Assembly: GCF_042453785.1 (NCBI RefSeq)
Contig: NC_091675.1
Coordinates: forward strand, 7,762,501-7,826,500
Length of the DNA: 64,000 nucleotides
Direction of reading: 5' to 3'
From: Malus domestica
Taxonomy: Eukaryota; Streptophyta; Magnoliopsida; Rosales; Rosaceae
The notes beneath the pieces are model-generated. The model was given only the letters and a program-made list of their open reading frames with translations, made no database searches and was not told the DNA's origin. The translations under genes were made by a program, and so were the position numbers. Position 1 is the stretch's first letter. Each line of letters starts with the position of its first letter. Below are positions 11,447 to 23,289 of this stretch, piece after piece.

Positions 11447-14400
11447 ATGGCATATCCTCACCCCTGGCTCGCACCCCACTGTCTGAAAAAGTTCATCATT
11501 CGCCCATTTTTCCCAAATCCAAAACCCACGATTTCAACCGAAAGACTCAATCTTTTCCGACCCATGAGTTCCTCCTCCAGCTCCAAACCCGAATCGCCCG
11601 CCGCGGTCTCCCAGGTTCCGGGTCTGGACCCGGTGGAAATGGAGCGAGTTGCGGACCAAACGCTGCAGAGGTACTCGGCCTCCTCCTCTGCCAAGAGAAA
11701 CGGCAGAGGTGTGGCCGTCGTTTGGTTCAGGAACGACCTCAGATTGCTGGACAATGAGGCTCTTTACAAAGCTTGGGTTTCGTCCCAGGAGGTTCTGGCT
11801 GTCTATTGTGTTGATCCTAGGATTTTTGGTTCTACCCATTACTTTGGTTTTCCCAAAACTGGAGGTACCAATCTTGTTTTGTTGAAATTTACATTATCCG
11901 TACGCTTTTCGTCAGTAATTCCAGTGATTGTCACACCGCCATGTGATGTTACTAATCCACTTATGTTATATTGTGCTTCTGTTTCTTAAAGTTAATAATA
12001 GTCTATGTCGATGAAGATTAACCATGTGGATTAGTAACATTACGTGACAAGGTGCGCGATAATGTCACATGTAAAAATCTCTCCACATTTTAGTTTGGTT
12101 TTACATAATTGTTGGTGTTTAGAGAATTTTGGCATGTTAACTACAGTGGGCTTTGAATTTTTTTCTCGATGTTTTGGCAGTATATTTTTGTCTACCTCCT
12201 AATTTCGTAGATTATTTTGGTGTTGTATAATCTAAATGGGACATAGAACGTTGCTAATTGAGATCTTGGAAAATGTTGTTGTTTGGCAGCGTTGCGAGCA
12301 CAATTTCTGATCGAGTGTTTGGCTGACTTGAAGAAGAATCTGATGAAGCGAGGTCTTAACTTGCTAATTCAACATGGGAAGCCCGAGGAGATTCTCCCTG
12401 ATCTTGCAAAAGCTTTTGGAGCTCACACAGTTAAGTGATTTCCACACTATTTGATTAGCATAATGAGCTTGTTATGATTTTTCAACTTATTAAAGCAGTA
12501 GTGTGTTGGTATGTAATCTAATCCTATTTAGGTATATGCCCAAAAAGAAACTTGCAGTGAGGAGTTAAATGTCGAAAGATTGGTCAGCAAAGGTTTGCAA
12601 CGAGTGGCGTTGCCATCATCTTCAGTGCAATCCTCTAAGCCCGGTTCTGTAAACAATCCTAAGTTACAACTTATTTGGGGCACCACTATGTACCATATAG
12701 ACGACCTCCCGTTTGATACCAGCAGCCTACCGGACGTGTATACTCAATTTCGCAAGGTATGGAGATTGCTTTCTGGCTGGTTTCAGTTCAATCAATATCT
12801 GGGGGAGGTTTTCTCCACTAACTCTGTTTGTTGATGATACCTAATTTGCAGTCTGTTGAAGCCAAATGCACAGTTCGTGGCTGCATCAAAATTCCAGCTT
12901 CTCTTGGTCCACCCCCTAGTGTTGAAGACTGGGGATGTGTTCCTTCATTAGATCAGTTTGGACTTCAATCCTCAATTGTAAGTTATTCCAATATATACTT
13001 ACAGCGATACATATCGTCTGATATAGACTCTGAGAATTGAAAATGATCATTTTTCCCTTTTTTCCCCCTCCATCTCGATGTAGGTAAGTAAAGGAATGAA
13101 GTTTGTCGGGGGCGAAAGTGCCGCATTGGGCAGAGTGCACGAGTATTTCTGGAAGAAGGCAAGATAAATTCATTTGTTATGCATATTGATGCTCCAAAAA
13201 ACTTCCATGTAGTTTCTCTTTATTTTAACACATTCCATAATATAACGGAACACTGGTAAGAGTAATTTGGTCTTCTATCTTATTCTCATGAATGTTCACG
13301 TGCAGGATTTGGTAAAGATATATAAACACACCAGAAACGGAATGTTAGGACCTGATTATTCAACAAAATTTTCTCCATGGCTTGCTTCCGGAAGCCTTTC
13401 TCCCCGTTTCATATATGAAGAGGTTGAAATTCTTGATTATTTTCTTACGTTCATTACATGACGACATGACATTGAGCCAACTTAGACTAATTTTGCATGG
13501 TATCTAATTGATTTCTTAAGGTGAAGAGGTATGAAAAAGAAAGGGAAGCAAATGATTCCACATACTGGTAATTCTCAATCTCTCCCTCGGTTTCCATGAA
13601 CTAGAATGCAGTTATTTGGATGAGAAATGGACTGTTTCTTTTGTTTATCCCGTTGATTTAATCTTTGTTTAACATGACAGGGTATTGTTTGAACTGATAT
13701 GGAGGGATTACTTCAGGTTTCTATCAGCAAAATGCGGGAATTCCCTTTTCCATTTGGGTAAAGATTAAATTCTTATTTGATTACTTTAATATTCAGTCAC
13801 GCCGAAGTATAATATTCAATCATGCCGAAGTTTAAGGCCGAAAAAGTTTGTTGCTGTGTAGCACACATGGAGCCACTTATTTTGACGTATCAGTGCAAAG
13901 ATTTCAATTATCGCTACTTCTGTTTCATTAGTAGTCGTGTTTTTAACTTTGGTCCCTTTAAAGGTGGCCCAAGAAAGGTGGAGCATAGATGGAGCCAGGA
14001 AAAGACTTTATTTGAATCCTGGAGAGATGGTCATACGGGGTACAATACTTTTCCCGACAGTTATAGAATTAAGCCACCATAATCTTAAAAAATGTTAAAT
14101 CAAGAACTTGTTCTCTACTGGTGTTTGGTTCTCGCTCTGTTGTTGATATACAGAACTTGTTAAACCTCTAGGTATCCACTTATAGACGCTAATATGAAGG
14201 AGCTGTCGACCACTGGATTCATGTCAAATCGAGGAAGGCAGGTAATTCTAAAGTAAACTGTCACTATTAATGGAATAAAACTTCTTGTCTTGATCTCGAT
14301 GTCATATTTCCCGGGAACATGGGACATAGAAGGTTTACTAATACTTCATCTACTATTCTACAGATTGTATGTTCCTTTCTAGTTCGTGATATGGGCATTG

Positions 14401-15166
14401 ACTGGCGCATGGGAGCTGAATGGTTCGAGACATGTCTTTTGGATTATGACCCTTGTTCCAATTATGGGAATTGGACCTATGGAGCAGGTGATTTCACATT
14501 CATCTTTTTATTCAATTCAATGTATGCATGTTTCTCTGAAAAGCATAAGTATGCCTCCATGTCGACTTTCTTCTTTAGCTGCAAGTCACAGAGAATACTT
14601 TTACTCGGGATTGTTTAATAAGAATATGGAATTTTGACGATGTTGAGGAGGATTATATAAGCTAGTAACAAAGGATTCTCTTAACCTTGGAAATGAAGGT
14701 TTACTAACCAAATTTTCGTCGTTGGTTCATCTTGTTAAGGTGTTGGAAATGACCCCAGAGAAGATCGTTACTTCAGTATTCCGAAACAAGTGAGTACATT
14801 AATCCATTGTCTCCTTTTAATTTCTTAAAACAAGACCCAACTTTGAATGACAAATTGCACAGTGCAAAGTTCTTCACAAATTTTTATTACAAATAGTTTT
14901 TTGGAAGCATCGTACCGAAGATGTGTGTTTTTTGCCTTTTGTAGGCGCAGAATTATGATCCTGATGGCGAGTATGTGGCATATTGGCTTCCGCAATTACG
15001 ATCGCTTCCTAAAGATAGACGGAACTTTCCCGGAATGGCATATATCAAGCCGGTTGTACCTCTCAAGTTTGGAAATGCCAGTAGTAGGCACCAGAACCAG
15101 GACAGGGGCTCGGCTGCTGGAGGCGCAAATTTTGGAGGAAGACAGCCACGGGGGCAAAGGAGATAA
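11447..15166 (+). CDS. CRYD: Cryptochrome DASH (CRY3/CRYD)
   Basis: Blue-light flavoprotein of the photolyase/cryptochrome superfamily; CRY-DASH members repair CPDs in single-stranded DNA and act in plastids and mitochondria. Exons: 11447-11864, 12290-12429, 12532-12756, 12852-12977, 13084-13158, 13306-13422, 13521-13567, 13681-13757, 13964-14039, 14172-14241, 14364-14487, 14740-14789 and 14945-15166; all phases agree (588 aa). The N-terminus is Ser/Arg/Pro-rich, fitting a transit peptide. The photolyase domain starts [22 protein letters not shown]-domain blocks include [63 protein letters not shown] and [20 protein letters not shown]. The tail is Gly/Arg-rich. The intron after 13158 starts GCAAGA, a GC-AG intron. 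An overlapping ATG at 11440 is out of frame. Confidence 0.95.
11923..12068. repeat. Small inverted-repeat (MITE-like) element in CRY-DASH intron 1
   Basis: The left arm reads GTGATTGTCAC ... ATGTTACTAATCCAC and the right arm GTGGATTAGTAACAT ... GATAATGTCAC, mirrored with a few differences around a loop of about 60 bp. The arms and the intronic position suggest a MITE. No clear target-site duplication was identified. Confidence 0.55.
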
Positions 15167-15189
15167 ATCTGGGAAGAAGAAAAAAAAAA

Positions 15190-15556
15190 CTATGTAACAC
15201 TTTATCCGGTTAGAAATAAAGAATTTAGGAAAAATTCAGAATTCTCTATCTCACAAACTTCGAAATACTTTGTTCTTCTCCATAAATGATATTCGATTTT
15301 TTATACGCTTATATTGGGAGAGGAGAATTTGAAAGCATGATTCTCAGTATCAATAAACGGTCTTAATCACTTTCTTTACAACGATATTTTACTTTAAATT
15401 AATTTAGCATAATCTTTGTTTATTTGCATTTTTTACGAATGAGCGATTGAGATTTATCTTGTAAAAAACATAGGGGAGAATTGTAAGCTCCAATGAGATT
15501 TGGGCTTTGATATCTCAGGCCCATACTGATTTGAGACCCGTATTATTCGAGCCTGG
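15190..15556. other. Short intergenic spacer
   Basis: 3' flank of CRY-DASH, then the upstream region of the next transcription unit. A GGCCCA element (about 15519) and a GGGCTT element (about 15500) resemble site II promoter motifs. Nothing else was seen. Confidence 0.4.
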
Positions 15557-16073
15557 TTGGCACTCCGCCCCGCCCCGATCTGTACATTCGGGGTCTTCAG
15601 TCGTCAACAGAATATGTGCCATTTGGATCCGCTTCCGAAAACTGACTCCGTCCGGAGCTTAACGCCCCTCAGGAGAAAACCAATCCGAGGCAGAGCCAGC
15701 CTCAGTCTCAAACCGTCAGCAACGGAATCAAGGAAGAAGAAGCAGCAGCAGAAGCTGCAGAACAAAACACTCCCCACATCGTCTTCTTCTTCTTCCTCAA
15801 AATCCTTCAAGTTCTTCACAGGACGCCTGCAATGGCAGTCAGTCCACAATCCCTAATATTTCACTAATTTAATTATATATATATGTTTTTATACCGACAA
15901 TTGTTTATTTGACTGTTTGTTTGGGTTTTGCAGCTTGTCATTGCGTGCGGAGAATCGTCGCCGTCCCACATTGCCCTTCTGAGTTGCTTGAATCGAACCC
16001 TCGACTCCATCAAGCACAACATTGCTCGCATTTTTGTCTACATTTTGTGCTGCCAAGCTAACAACGCCAGGTA
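15557..16073 (+). other. Possible 5' exons of the PPR locus, unrecognised
   Basis: An open stretch rich in Ser, Lys and Gln codons (15557-15856) precedes a probable intron. A second coding-like block ending at a good donor (AG|GTAACT, about 16071) can be read as MA|LVIACGESSPSHIALLSCLN and onward if the donor is GCA|GTCAGT at 15837. I do not recognise the product. By position it is either the leader of the PPR gene or a small separate gene. Confidence 0.25.
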
Positions 16074-16289
16074 ACTCATCAGTTTTTTGTCTTACTCATA
16101 GTCGGCTGTTGGGTTGCTGAGAATATTGAGTAGAAAAGAGGAAGAAAAAGCCTGAAGATTTGATGGAGATGCTTTTGTTTCTTGCCATTTTCTAGTTATA
16201 TTCTTGATTTTCTGTTTGGTTGCTGAGAAAAAACTGAGTGGAAAAGTGGACATGAAAACTAAGCAGTTAATGCACTGGGTATTAGTTAT

Positions 16290-18240
16290 TACTAGAAACC
16301 TTATGGTGCTCTCAAATGTTGGAAATTTAGGGGTAAGGATCTACTTCCAACTACTTTTGAAGATTTCATGAAAAAATGGGATGAGAATTACCATTTGAGT
16401 GCTCAACGTTGGTTCAAAGAGGAAGAATTCCGACGGTGAACAAGATCCATACGCAGTTTTCAATGCGTTGGATGCAATGTTGAAGGACAGTTTGGAACGT
16501 CTGAAAACAATGAGATCAGTTTTCGGTCTTTGTAATCTTTAGGATCAAATTCACAATCTTGTTTGATAACCAGGGGACTAGTGCTCAAGGATTGATACAT
16601 ATTTTGTACGTCATATTCCATTACATGCTTTTGTTGACTATGTGAAAAATTGCAGGGAAAGCATATCAATGGCAGAGATAGGCTTTATAAGTTGCGCTTC
16701 TAAAGTTAACTACATGGATCACATGGGCATCATAAGGGTTTTATGCATGGATGGTAAGTTGGGAACAGCTTTTTGGCTTCGGAGAAAAATCACTAGGAAA
16801 GGCTTTGTTCCTGATGTTTTGACGCACAATTATCTTTTAAATGGACTGTGTAAAACTGGTCACTTGGAGAAGGCAGATTGGCTAATTAGAGAGATGTTAG
16901 AAATGGGCCCTCCTCCCAATTGCGCCACGTACAACACATTTATTAAGGGTTATTGCCTTCTTGATGATGTGGATAAAGCTCTTTATCTTTTCTCTACAAT
17001 GAGTAACATTGGTATTAGTCCGAATAGGGTCACTTGCAACATACTTGTACATGCATTGTGCAAGAGAGGTCTTATGGAGAGTGTGAAGAAGCTTCTTAAC
17101 AAGATATTAGATGATGATTATGACAAGACACCATCAGATTTAATTACCTCAACTACACTTATGGATGGTTATCTTAAAAACGGAAATATGGCTCAGGCAC
17201 TTCATATTTGGGATGACATGGTCCAAATGAATACCCAAGTAGATGTCGTTGCATATAATGTTCTCATCAATGGATTTTGTTTGAGTCGAGACATGAACCT
17301 TGCTTATGGTTCCCTTTGTGAAATGATCAAAAGAGGATTGCTTCCTAATGTTATTACTTTTAATACACTTATAAGTGGTCTTTGCAAAGAAGGAAAATTA
17401 GAGGAGGCTTGCTACGTCCATGAAAGTATGTCAAAAATGGGAGTTACTCCAAATGATGTTTCATACAAAATAATTGTTCAGGGCCTGTGTATTAAAGGAG
17501 AAGTTTTCAGAGCTAACAAGTTTCTTCTTCGTATGCTAGAAAAGTCAATGGCGCCTGAGCCTCTACTATGGAATTGTATTATTGATTGTTATGGAAGATA
17601 TGGGGATCTTAGTGCTGCACTCTCTGTCAAGGATCATATGTTCGCTTCTGGTGTTCAACCAAATGTGTATACTTACAATGCGTTGATCCATGCACAAGTA
17701 AAGGGAGGAAACATTGATCGTGCTCTTGCTTTCAAAAAGGAAATGCTTATGTCTGGTCTTTGTCCTGATGTGGTCACTTATAATTTGTTGATAGGTGCTG
17801 CTTGTAAGTTAGGGCACATTCTTTTTGCATTCCGGTTATATGATGAAATGCTGACAATAGGATTTTATCCAGATATATTTACTTACACTGCACTAATCAG
17901 AGAGCACTGCTTGAGAGGTAACATGAAGGAGGCAGAAGAGCTTTTTATGAAGATACAGGAATCTGGTTTAACTATCGATTATGTTCCATATTGTATACTT
18001 TTCAAGGAGTACTGCTAAATTAAGGAGCCTGACATGGCATTTGGTGTTTACCAGAAGTGGCTGAGAAGGGGTTGTGAGTTATCCTCCTTAAACTCAGATC
18101 ATGCATCGAGCATGTTGGAACATTGCCGTTTTGGCATGCAAGTCAAATTACTTGGATCTAAATCCATAGAATCCATTCTGGTAATGGCATTTTTCTACTT
18201 GTGGCAAATGGGAATCTTTTGTTTGCTTTTCTAGAAGGTA
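16290..18240 (+). pseudogene. P-class PPR gene, probably damaged
   Basis: The main ORF, from ATG 16669 to 18018, encodes 449 aa made almost wholly of 35-residue P-type PPR motifs, about 12 in a row (for example THNYLLNGLCKTGHLEKADW and TFNTLISGLCKEGKLEEA). Such proteins bind organelle RNA. There are signs of damage. Upstream coding text (16290-16435: YGALKCWKFRGKDLLPTTFE, then DENYHLSAQRWFKEEEF) continues in another frame as DPYAVFNALDAMLKDSLERL (about 16447-16506). The junction to ESISMAEIG at 16655 lacks a usable donor. A TAA at 18016 interrupts an open frame that goes on as IKEPDMAFGVYQKWLRRGCE. It may still make a shortened protein. Confidence 0.75.
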
Positions 18241-19084
18241 TGTGTTTCTACAAATGCTCCATTACAATTTGAGTGATACTTTTGTACGTTTTTGTGTATC
18301 AATTAAGACTTTTTGGTAATTATGGTCAATGGAAAGCTGGACAAAGAAGTTTGTGTCCTTTTACTAGACTACTAACATTCAAAGACGTATGTCTAGTTGG
18401 GTGTTGAGTTAAAACTTGATACCTTATGTTGGGATGGATAAGAAAGTTCTTGGTCAAGTCTAGTCGTCATCAGCTCAGGGCTTCAAAATTTTTCATTTTA
18501 TAATTTTGCGAGTTAAATCATCACTGACTGTTCTTTGCAAAAATCTTACAGGATCAAAGCAGTCTTCAGCTTGACGGTCCTGCTCCTAAAACTTGGGGCC
18601 AGATCTGATCATTCCTTTCATGGAAATCAGGATGCTTTAATATACTTGTGAATATTGGATGAGCCCAACATCCTACAATTTTGACCACCATTATAATGAC
18701 AAATCCTGACGCAATGGAGTATATTCAACCGGACTTTGGCATGAATGCTTCACCTATAGTTGTTCAGGTTGGTTCATTCAATCAATTTCCTACCAACTTA
18801 TATTCATCTTACCTGATACATGACTTTCAGATTTCTTATTATATAGTCATACTTCTTGTAATGCTTCATAAGCATTTTACGTTATTTAGGGATAAGTGTC
18901 CAGTTTTATTGAGCCAAAACGTATCTGAATTAGTCTGTGCAATTTTATTGAGAATTATTTGTGTTTAAAACTTAAAGATAACATGACCGAACTCACACAT
19001 GTAATGAGAACAAGATCATTCTTTTGAATGGTTTATTTTCACGATGTAATGAGAACAAGATCGTTCTTTTGAATGCTTTATTTT
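18241..19084. other. Spacer between PPR locus and RTE
   Basis: AT-rich 3' flank. It holds a 49-bp tandem duplication (about 18999-19098) with the core GTAATGAGAACAAGATC, lying against the RTE 5' end. A small ORF at 18696 resembles nothing I know. Confidence 0.4.
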
Positions 19085-22000
19085 CACGTGCAGATGATAT
19101 GCCGTATATACAAGAGGTGGATACAGGATTGATTGCCTACATGCACAGTCCGCCCGTCTTAGCACAGTGATAAGTGAGCAAGGGTCGCTGTATCTCCATC
19201 GGCACCCGGATGCAGTGTTAAATGAGCAAGGGGGCCATAGAAACTTCTTTTCGAACGACTCCACTCAAAGTTGTTTGGGAGCATATGCTCCTATCAACTT
19301 TACCCGGGACACACAAAAGAAGTACTTTGATCCTATTAGACGGGGGAGGGTGAAGAAGCTAGGACAGAAGGGTAGAGTTCAAGAGAGCAAAATGCGTTTA
19401 GGAACGTGGAATATAGGAACCTTAACGGGAAAATCTATGGAAGTAGTGGAAGTTATGGTGAGGAGAATGATAAATATTATGTGCCTACAAGAAACTAAGT
19501 GGGTTGGTAGTAAGGCAAAGGATCTAGAAAACTCAGGGTTTAAACTTTGGTATTCGGGCACAAATAGAACGAGAAACGGTGTTGGCATCATCGTGGACAA
19601 GACCTTGGTACAAGATGTTGTAGATGTCAAGAGGGTAGGAGATAGAATCATGGCAATCAAGATTGTAATAGGACAAGAACTTATCAATGTGATTAGTGCG
19701 TACGCACCTCAAGTAGGGTTGGATACGAGTTCGAAGGAGAAATTTTGGGAAGATCTTGGAGACTTGGTGCAAGGAATTGCTCAGACGGAGAAGTTATTTA
19801 TAGGAGGAGATTTAAATGGACACGTGGGCAGGGAGACATGCAACTATGGAGGTTTTCATGGTGGCCATGGTTTTGGGGAGAGAAACGAGGATGGGGAAGC
19901 TATCTTGGATTTTGCAATGGCATATGATCTCTTCTTAGCCAACACCTTCTTTAAGAAGAGAGAAGAACATGTGATCACCTACAAGAGTGGGTCGTCAAAA
20001 ACACAAATAGATTTTCTTCTAATGAGGAAAGGGGATCGTATAACTTGTAAGGATTGCAAAGTTATACCAGGAGAGAGCGTGGCTAATCAACATCGCTTGT
20101 TGGTGATGGATGTACATATCAAAAGAGTAAGACAAAAGAACAAGACTTGGAAGTGCCCAAGGACTAGATGGTGGAATCTAAAAGAAGAAAAACAAGCCAT
20201 TTTCAAAGAGAAGGTAATCACCCAATGTGTGTGGGATAGAGAGGGGGAAGCTAGCCAAATGTGGGATTCCATGGCTAGTTGTATCCGAAAAGTAGCAAAA
20301 GAGGTATTAGGAGAGTCCAAGGGCTTTGCCCCACACCAAAAGGAATCTTGGTGGTGGAATGAGGAGGTACAAACAAAGGTGAAGGCTAAGAAGGAATGTT
20401 GTAAAGCCTTATACAAGGAGAGGACCGATGAAAATGGTGAAAGGTATAGAAAAGCGAAGCAAGAGGCGAAGAAAGCTGTCAGAGAAGCTAAGTTAGCGGC
20501 TTACGACGATATGTATAAACGACTAGATACCAAAGAAGGAGAGTTGGATATCTATAAACTATCTAGAGCAAGGGAAAAGAAGACAAGGGACCTAAACCAA
20601 GTGAGGTGCATCAAGGATGAGGATGGAAAGGTTCTTGCTACAGAGAACGCGGTTAAAGACAGATGGAGAGGTTATTTTCATAAACTTTTCAATGAAGGAC
20701 ATGAAATGAGTGCTTCTTTAGGGGAGTTGAGTAACTCAGAAGAGTGTAGAAACTACTCTTTTTATCGTCGAATCCGGAAGGAAGAAGTGGTTGTAGCTTT
20801 GAAGAAGATGAAGCATAAAAAAGCAATAGGCCCAGACGATATACCAATCGAAGTGTGGAAACTTTTGGGAGAGACAGGTATAACATGGCTCACTGACCTT
20901 TTCAATAGGATTTTGAAAACGAAGAAGATGCCAAATGAGTGGCGAACGAGCACTTTGGTGCCTATCTACAAGAATAAGGGCGACGTACAAAATTGCATGA
21001 ACTATAGGGGTATTAAGCTAATGAGTCATACAATGAAGCTCTGGGAGAGAGTCATTGAGCATAGATTGAGGCAAGAGACACGGGTTTCGGACAACCAATT
21101 CGGGTTCATGCCAGGGCGCTCAACCATGGAGGCAATCTATCTCTTACGAAGATTGATGGAAAGATATAGAGATGGGAAAAAGGATTTACACATGGTCTTT
21201 ATAGATTTGGAAAAAGCGTATGATAGGGTCCCAAGAGACATTCTTTGGAGGATTTTAGAGAAGAAAGGAGTACGAGTAGCATATATCCAAGCTATAAAGG
21301 ATATGTATGAAGGAGCAAAGACTGCCGTAAGAACTCATGAAGGACAAACCGAAAGCTTTCCCATAACTGTAGGATTACATCAAGGCTCATCCTTAAGTCC
21401 TTACCTTTTTGCGTTGGTAATGGATGAGTTAACAGGACATATTCAAGATGATATTCCTTGGTGTATGCTTTTCGCAGACGATATAGTGTTGATAGATGAA
21501 ACTCAGGAAGGGGTAAATGCAAAGCTTAACCTTTGGAGAGAAGTGTTGGAATCTAAAGGTCTTCGCCTAAGCCGATCAAAGACAGAATATATGGAGTGCA
21601 AGTTCAGTGCAAATGGAGGCCAAAACGAGTTAGGGGTGAGGATCGGAGATCAAGAAATACCAAAGAGCGACCGTTTTCGTTACCTAGGATCTATCTTGCA
21701 AAAGAACGGAGAATTAGATGGAGATCTCAACCATAGAATACAAGCTGGATGGATGAAGTGGAAGAGTGCATCTGGCGTGTTGTGTGACCGCCGTATGCCA
21801 CTGAAGCTCAAGGGAAAATTTTATAGGACGGCAATAAGGCCGGCGATGCTGTATGGCACAGAATGTTGGGCGGTGAAACATCAACACGTACACAAAATGG
21901 GTGTAGCGGAGATGAGGATGCTTCGTTGGATGTGTGGGCACACGAGAAATGATAAGATTAGGAATGAGGATATCCGCGGTAAAGTAGGAGTAGCCGAAAT

Positions 22001-22247
22001 TGAAGGAAAGATGAGAGAAAATCGATTACGGTGGTTTGGACATGTGCAAAGAAGGCCTACTGACGCTCCGATTAGAAGATGCGACTATGGGACAGAGGTT
22101 CAGGGCCGAAGGGGTAGAGGAAGACCTAGGAAAACTTTGGAAAAGACTCTAAGAAAAGACTTAGAGTACTTGGATCTAACGAAGGACATGACACAGGATC
22201 GAGCACAATGGCGTTCTAAGATTCATATAGCCGATCCCACTCAGTGA
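19085..22247 (+). mobile_element. RTE-clade LINE, long copy with intact ORF
   Basis: Non-LTR retrotransposon of the RTE/BovB-like group, often mis-annotated in plants as craniofacial development protein 2-like. The 5' edge is approximate. The body holds one long ORF with an APE endonuclease and a reverse transcriptase. The 3' end stops in the CCCACTCAGTG phrase just after the ORF. It lacks the AAAGGCTTTGTTGTTG tail seen in the other copies, because the LTR-element derivative abuts it. The 3' 570 bp are nearly the same as the truncated copy at 26262. Confidence 0.9.
19392..22247 (+). CDS. RTE ORF: APE endonuclease + reverse transcriptase
   Basis: 951 aa from the first ATG, open without breaks; the frame is open further upstream to 19167 without an ATG. 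The endonuclease part has [45 protein letters not shown] and [12 protein letters not shown], matching APE catalytic blocks. The RT part has [46 protein letters not shown] (motif A), [20 protein letters not shown] (motif B) and [10 protein letters not shown] (the catalytic DD). The C-terminal region has [13 protein letters not shown]. All key residues I could check are present, so this copy may be young. Confidence 0.92.
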   Translation: MRLGTWNIGTLTGKSMEVVEVMVRRMINIMCLQETKWVGSKAKDLENSGFKLWYSGTNRTRNGVGIIVDKTLVQDVVDVKRVGDRIMAIKIVIGQELINVISAYAPQVGLDTSSKEKFWEDLGDLVQGIAQTEKLFIGGDLNGHVGRETCNYGGFHGGHGFGERNEDGEAILDFAMAYDLFLANTFFKKREEHVITYKSGSSKTQIDFLLMRKGDRITCKDCKVIPGESVANQHRLLVMDVHIKRVRQKNKTWKCPRTRWWNLKEEKQAIFKEKVITQCVWDREGEASQMWDSMASCIRKVAKEVLGESKGFAPHQKESWWWNEEVQTKVKAKKECCKALYKERTDENGERYRKAKQEAKKAVREAKLAAYDDMYKRLDTKEGELDIYKLSRAREKKTRDLNQVRCIKDEDGKVLATENAVKDRWRGYFHKLFNEGHEMSASLGELSNSEECRNYSFYRRIRKEEVVVALKKMKHKKAIGPDDIPIEVWKLLGETGITWLTDLFNRILKTKKMPNEWRTSTLVPIYKNKGDVQNCMNYRGIKLMSHTMKLWERVIEHRLRQETRVSDNQFGFMPGRSTMEAIYLLRRLMERYRDGKKDLHMVFIDLEKAYDRVPRDILWRILEKKGVRVAYIQAIKDMYEGAKTAVRTHEGQTESFPITVGLHQGSSLSPYLFALVMDELTGHIQDDIPWCMLFADDIVLIDETQEGVNAKLNLWREVLESKGLRLSRSKTEYMECKFSANGGQNELGVRIGDQEIPKSDRFRYLGSILQKNGELDGDLNHRIQAGWMKWKSASGVLCDRRMPLKLKGKFYRTAIRPAMLYGTECWAVKHQHVHKMGVAEMRMLRWMCGHTRNDKIRNEDIRGKVGVAEIEGKMRENRLRWFGHVQRRPTDAPIRRCDYGTEVQGRRGRGRPRKTLEKTLRKDLEYLDLTKDMTQDRAQWRSKIHIADPTQ

Positions 22248-22507
22248 CTTGGATTTTCCAAGTCTCCAACCGAGAAGTTTTCCTCACTCGGGAAATTAAG
22301 GGAACACTACCCCAACCTACATGCTCCACTCAGAAAGCTTCAACATACAAGCTTCAACAAAAGAAAATTCAAAGAACTTAGCGAAGAAGGCTTTGGTGTA
22401 TTTAACACAATACGTTGAAATGAAGGAAAACTTATTTATTGATATCCCCGATAAGCTACAAATATGTACATATACATGAGTCAAAATAAACACACAAGAG
22501 GGAGCCT

Positions 22508-23182
22508 TCACAAAGGTTGCTTAGGAGAAGTCTCAGCAGTCGGTAGAGCCCCAGAAAGAGAAGGCACCGGAGGGGGATCATTTGGAGCCTGAGTACTAGA
22601 CAGAACCCTAGAAGGAGGAGGCATCAGAGGTTGATCATTTGGAGTTTCATTACGCGGTACAGCCGTAGAAGACGAAGGCAATAAATGCCTTTGGAACAAA
22701 CCCACAAATCTCTGATGATCAAGTAAAACCTGACCATCAGTTTCCTTCATCTGGTCAAGCTTCCTCTTCATGTTTGTAGCATAGTCATGTGCGAGCCGGT
22801 GCAACTGTTTATTCTCATGCTTGAGCCCCCTAATCTCCTGTTTGAGACTCATCACTTCAGCCGCCAATGATTCAACTTGGCGGGTTCGAGCAAATAGGCG
22901 TTGGGCCATATTAGACACAGAACCTGCACACTGAACACTGAGAGCCAGCGAATCCTTAACAGCTAACTCATCAGACCGTTTGGAAAGTAGTCTGTTATCT
23001 TTGGGAGTGAGAAGGTTCATGGCCACCACCGCAGCGGTCATATCATTCTTCATCACGGAATCCCCAACGGTAAGAGGACCAGTAGGGGAGACGAAGGATG
23101 GGCGCCATATGTTGTCTGGAGAAGGCGGGGCTGCCTCTTCAACAAGGTTCAAGTCAAAACGACGGTCGGAGGGGCCAGACAT
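22508..23182 (-). CDS. Element-borne coiled-coil ORF, unknown function
   Basis: 224 aa, ATG at 23182 (MSGPSDRRFDLNLVEEAAPP). The middle is a predicted coiled coil (VESLAAEVMSLKQEIRGL onward), and the C-terminus is Pro/Ser-rich with two similar repeats of an APNDPPP/TPNDQPL type. It has no protease, RT or integrase motif. It lies inside the LTR-element derivative, so it is probably a gag-like or captured ORF rather than a host gene. Downstream AATAAA-like signals fit a transcript end near 22440. Confidence 0.5.
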   Translation of the reverse strand: MSGPSDRRFDLNLVEEAAPPSPDNIWRPSFVSPTGPLTVGDSVMKNDMTAAVVAMNLLTPKDNRLLSKRSDELAVKDSLALSVQCAGSVSNMAQRLFARTRQVESLAAEVMSLKQEIRGLKHENKQLHRLAHDYATNMKRKLDQMKETDGQVLLDHQRFVGLFQRHLLPSSSTAVPRNETPNDQPLMPPPSRVLSSTQAPNDPPPVPSLSGALPTAETSPKQPL

Positions 23183-23289
23183 TTTCAAAGGTGTTGAAGA
23201 GAGAAGAGGTCGGACAAATCAAGATCTTAGAAGTGCAAGAATGAAGCTTCTACTGGTGGAGATTCAAGTGTGCTTTGGAACTTAATGCC

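Noticed and set aside
18681-18968. ORF beginning with ATGACAAATCC (MTNPDAMEYIQPDFGM)
   Set aside because: It might be an orphan exon linked to the ORF at 26893 across the transposon block, but neither piece matches a family I know and no splice pairing is compelling.
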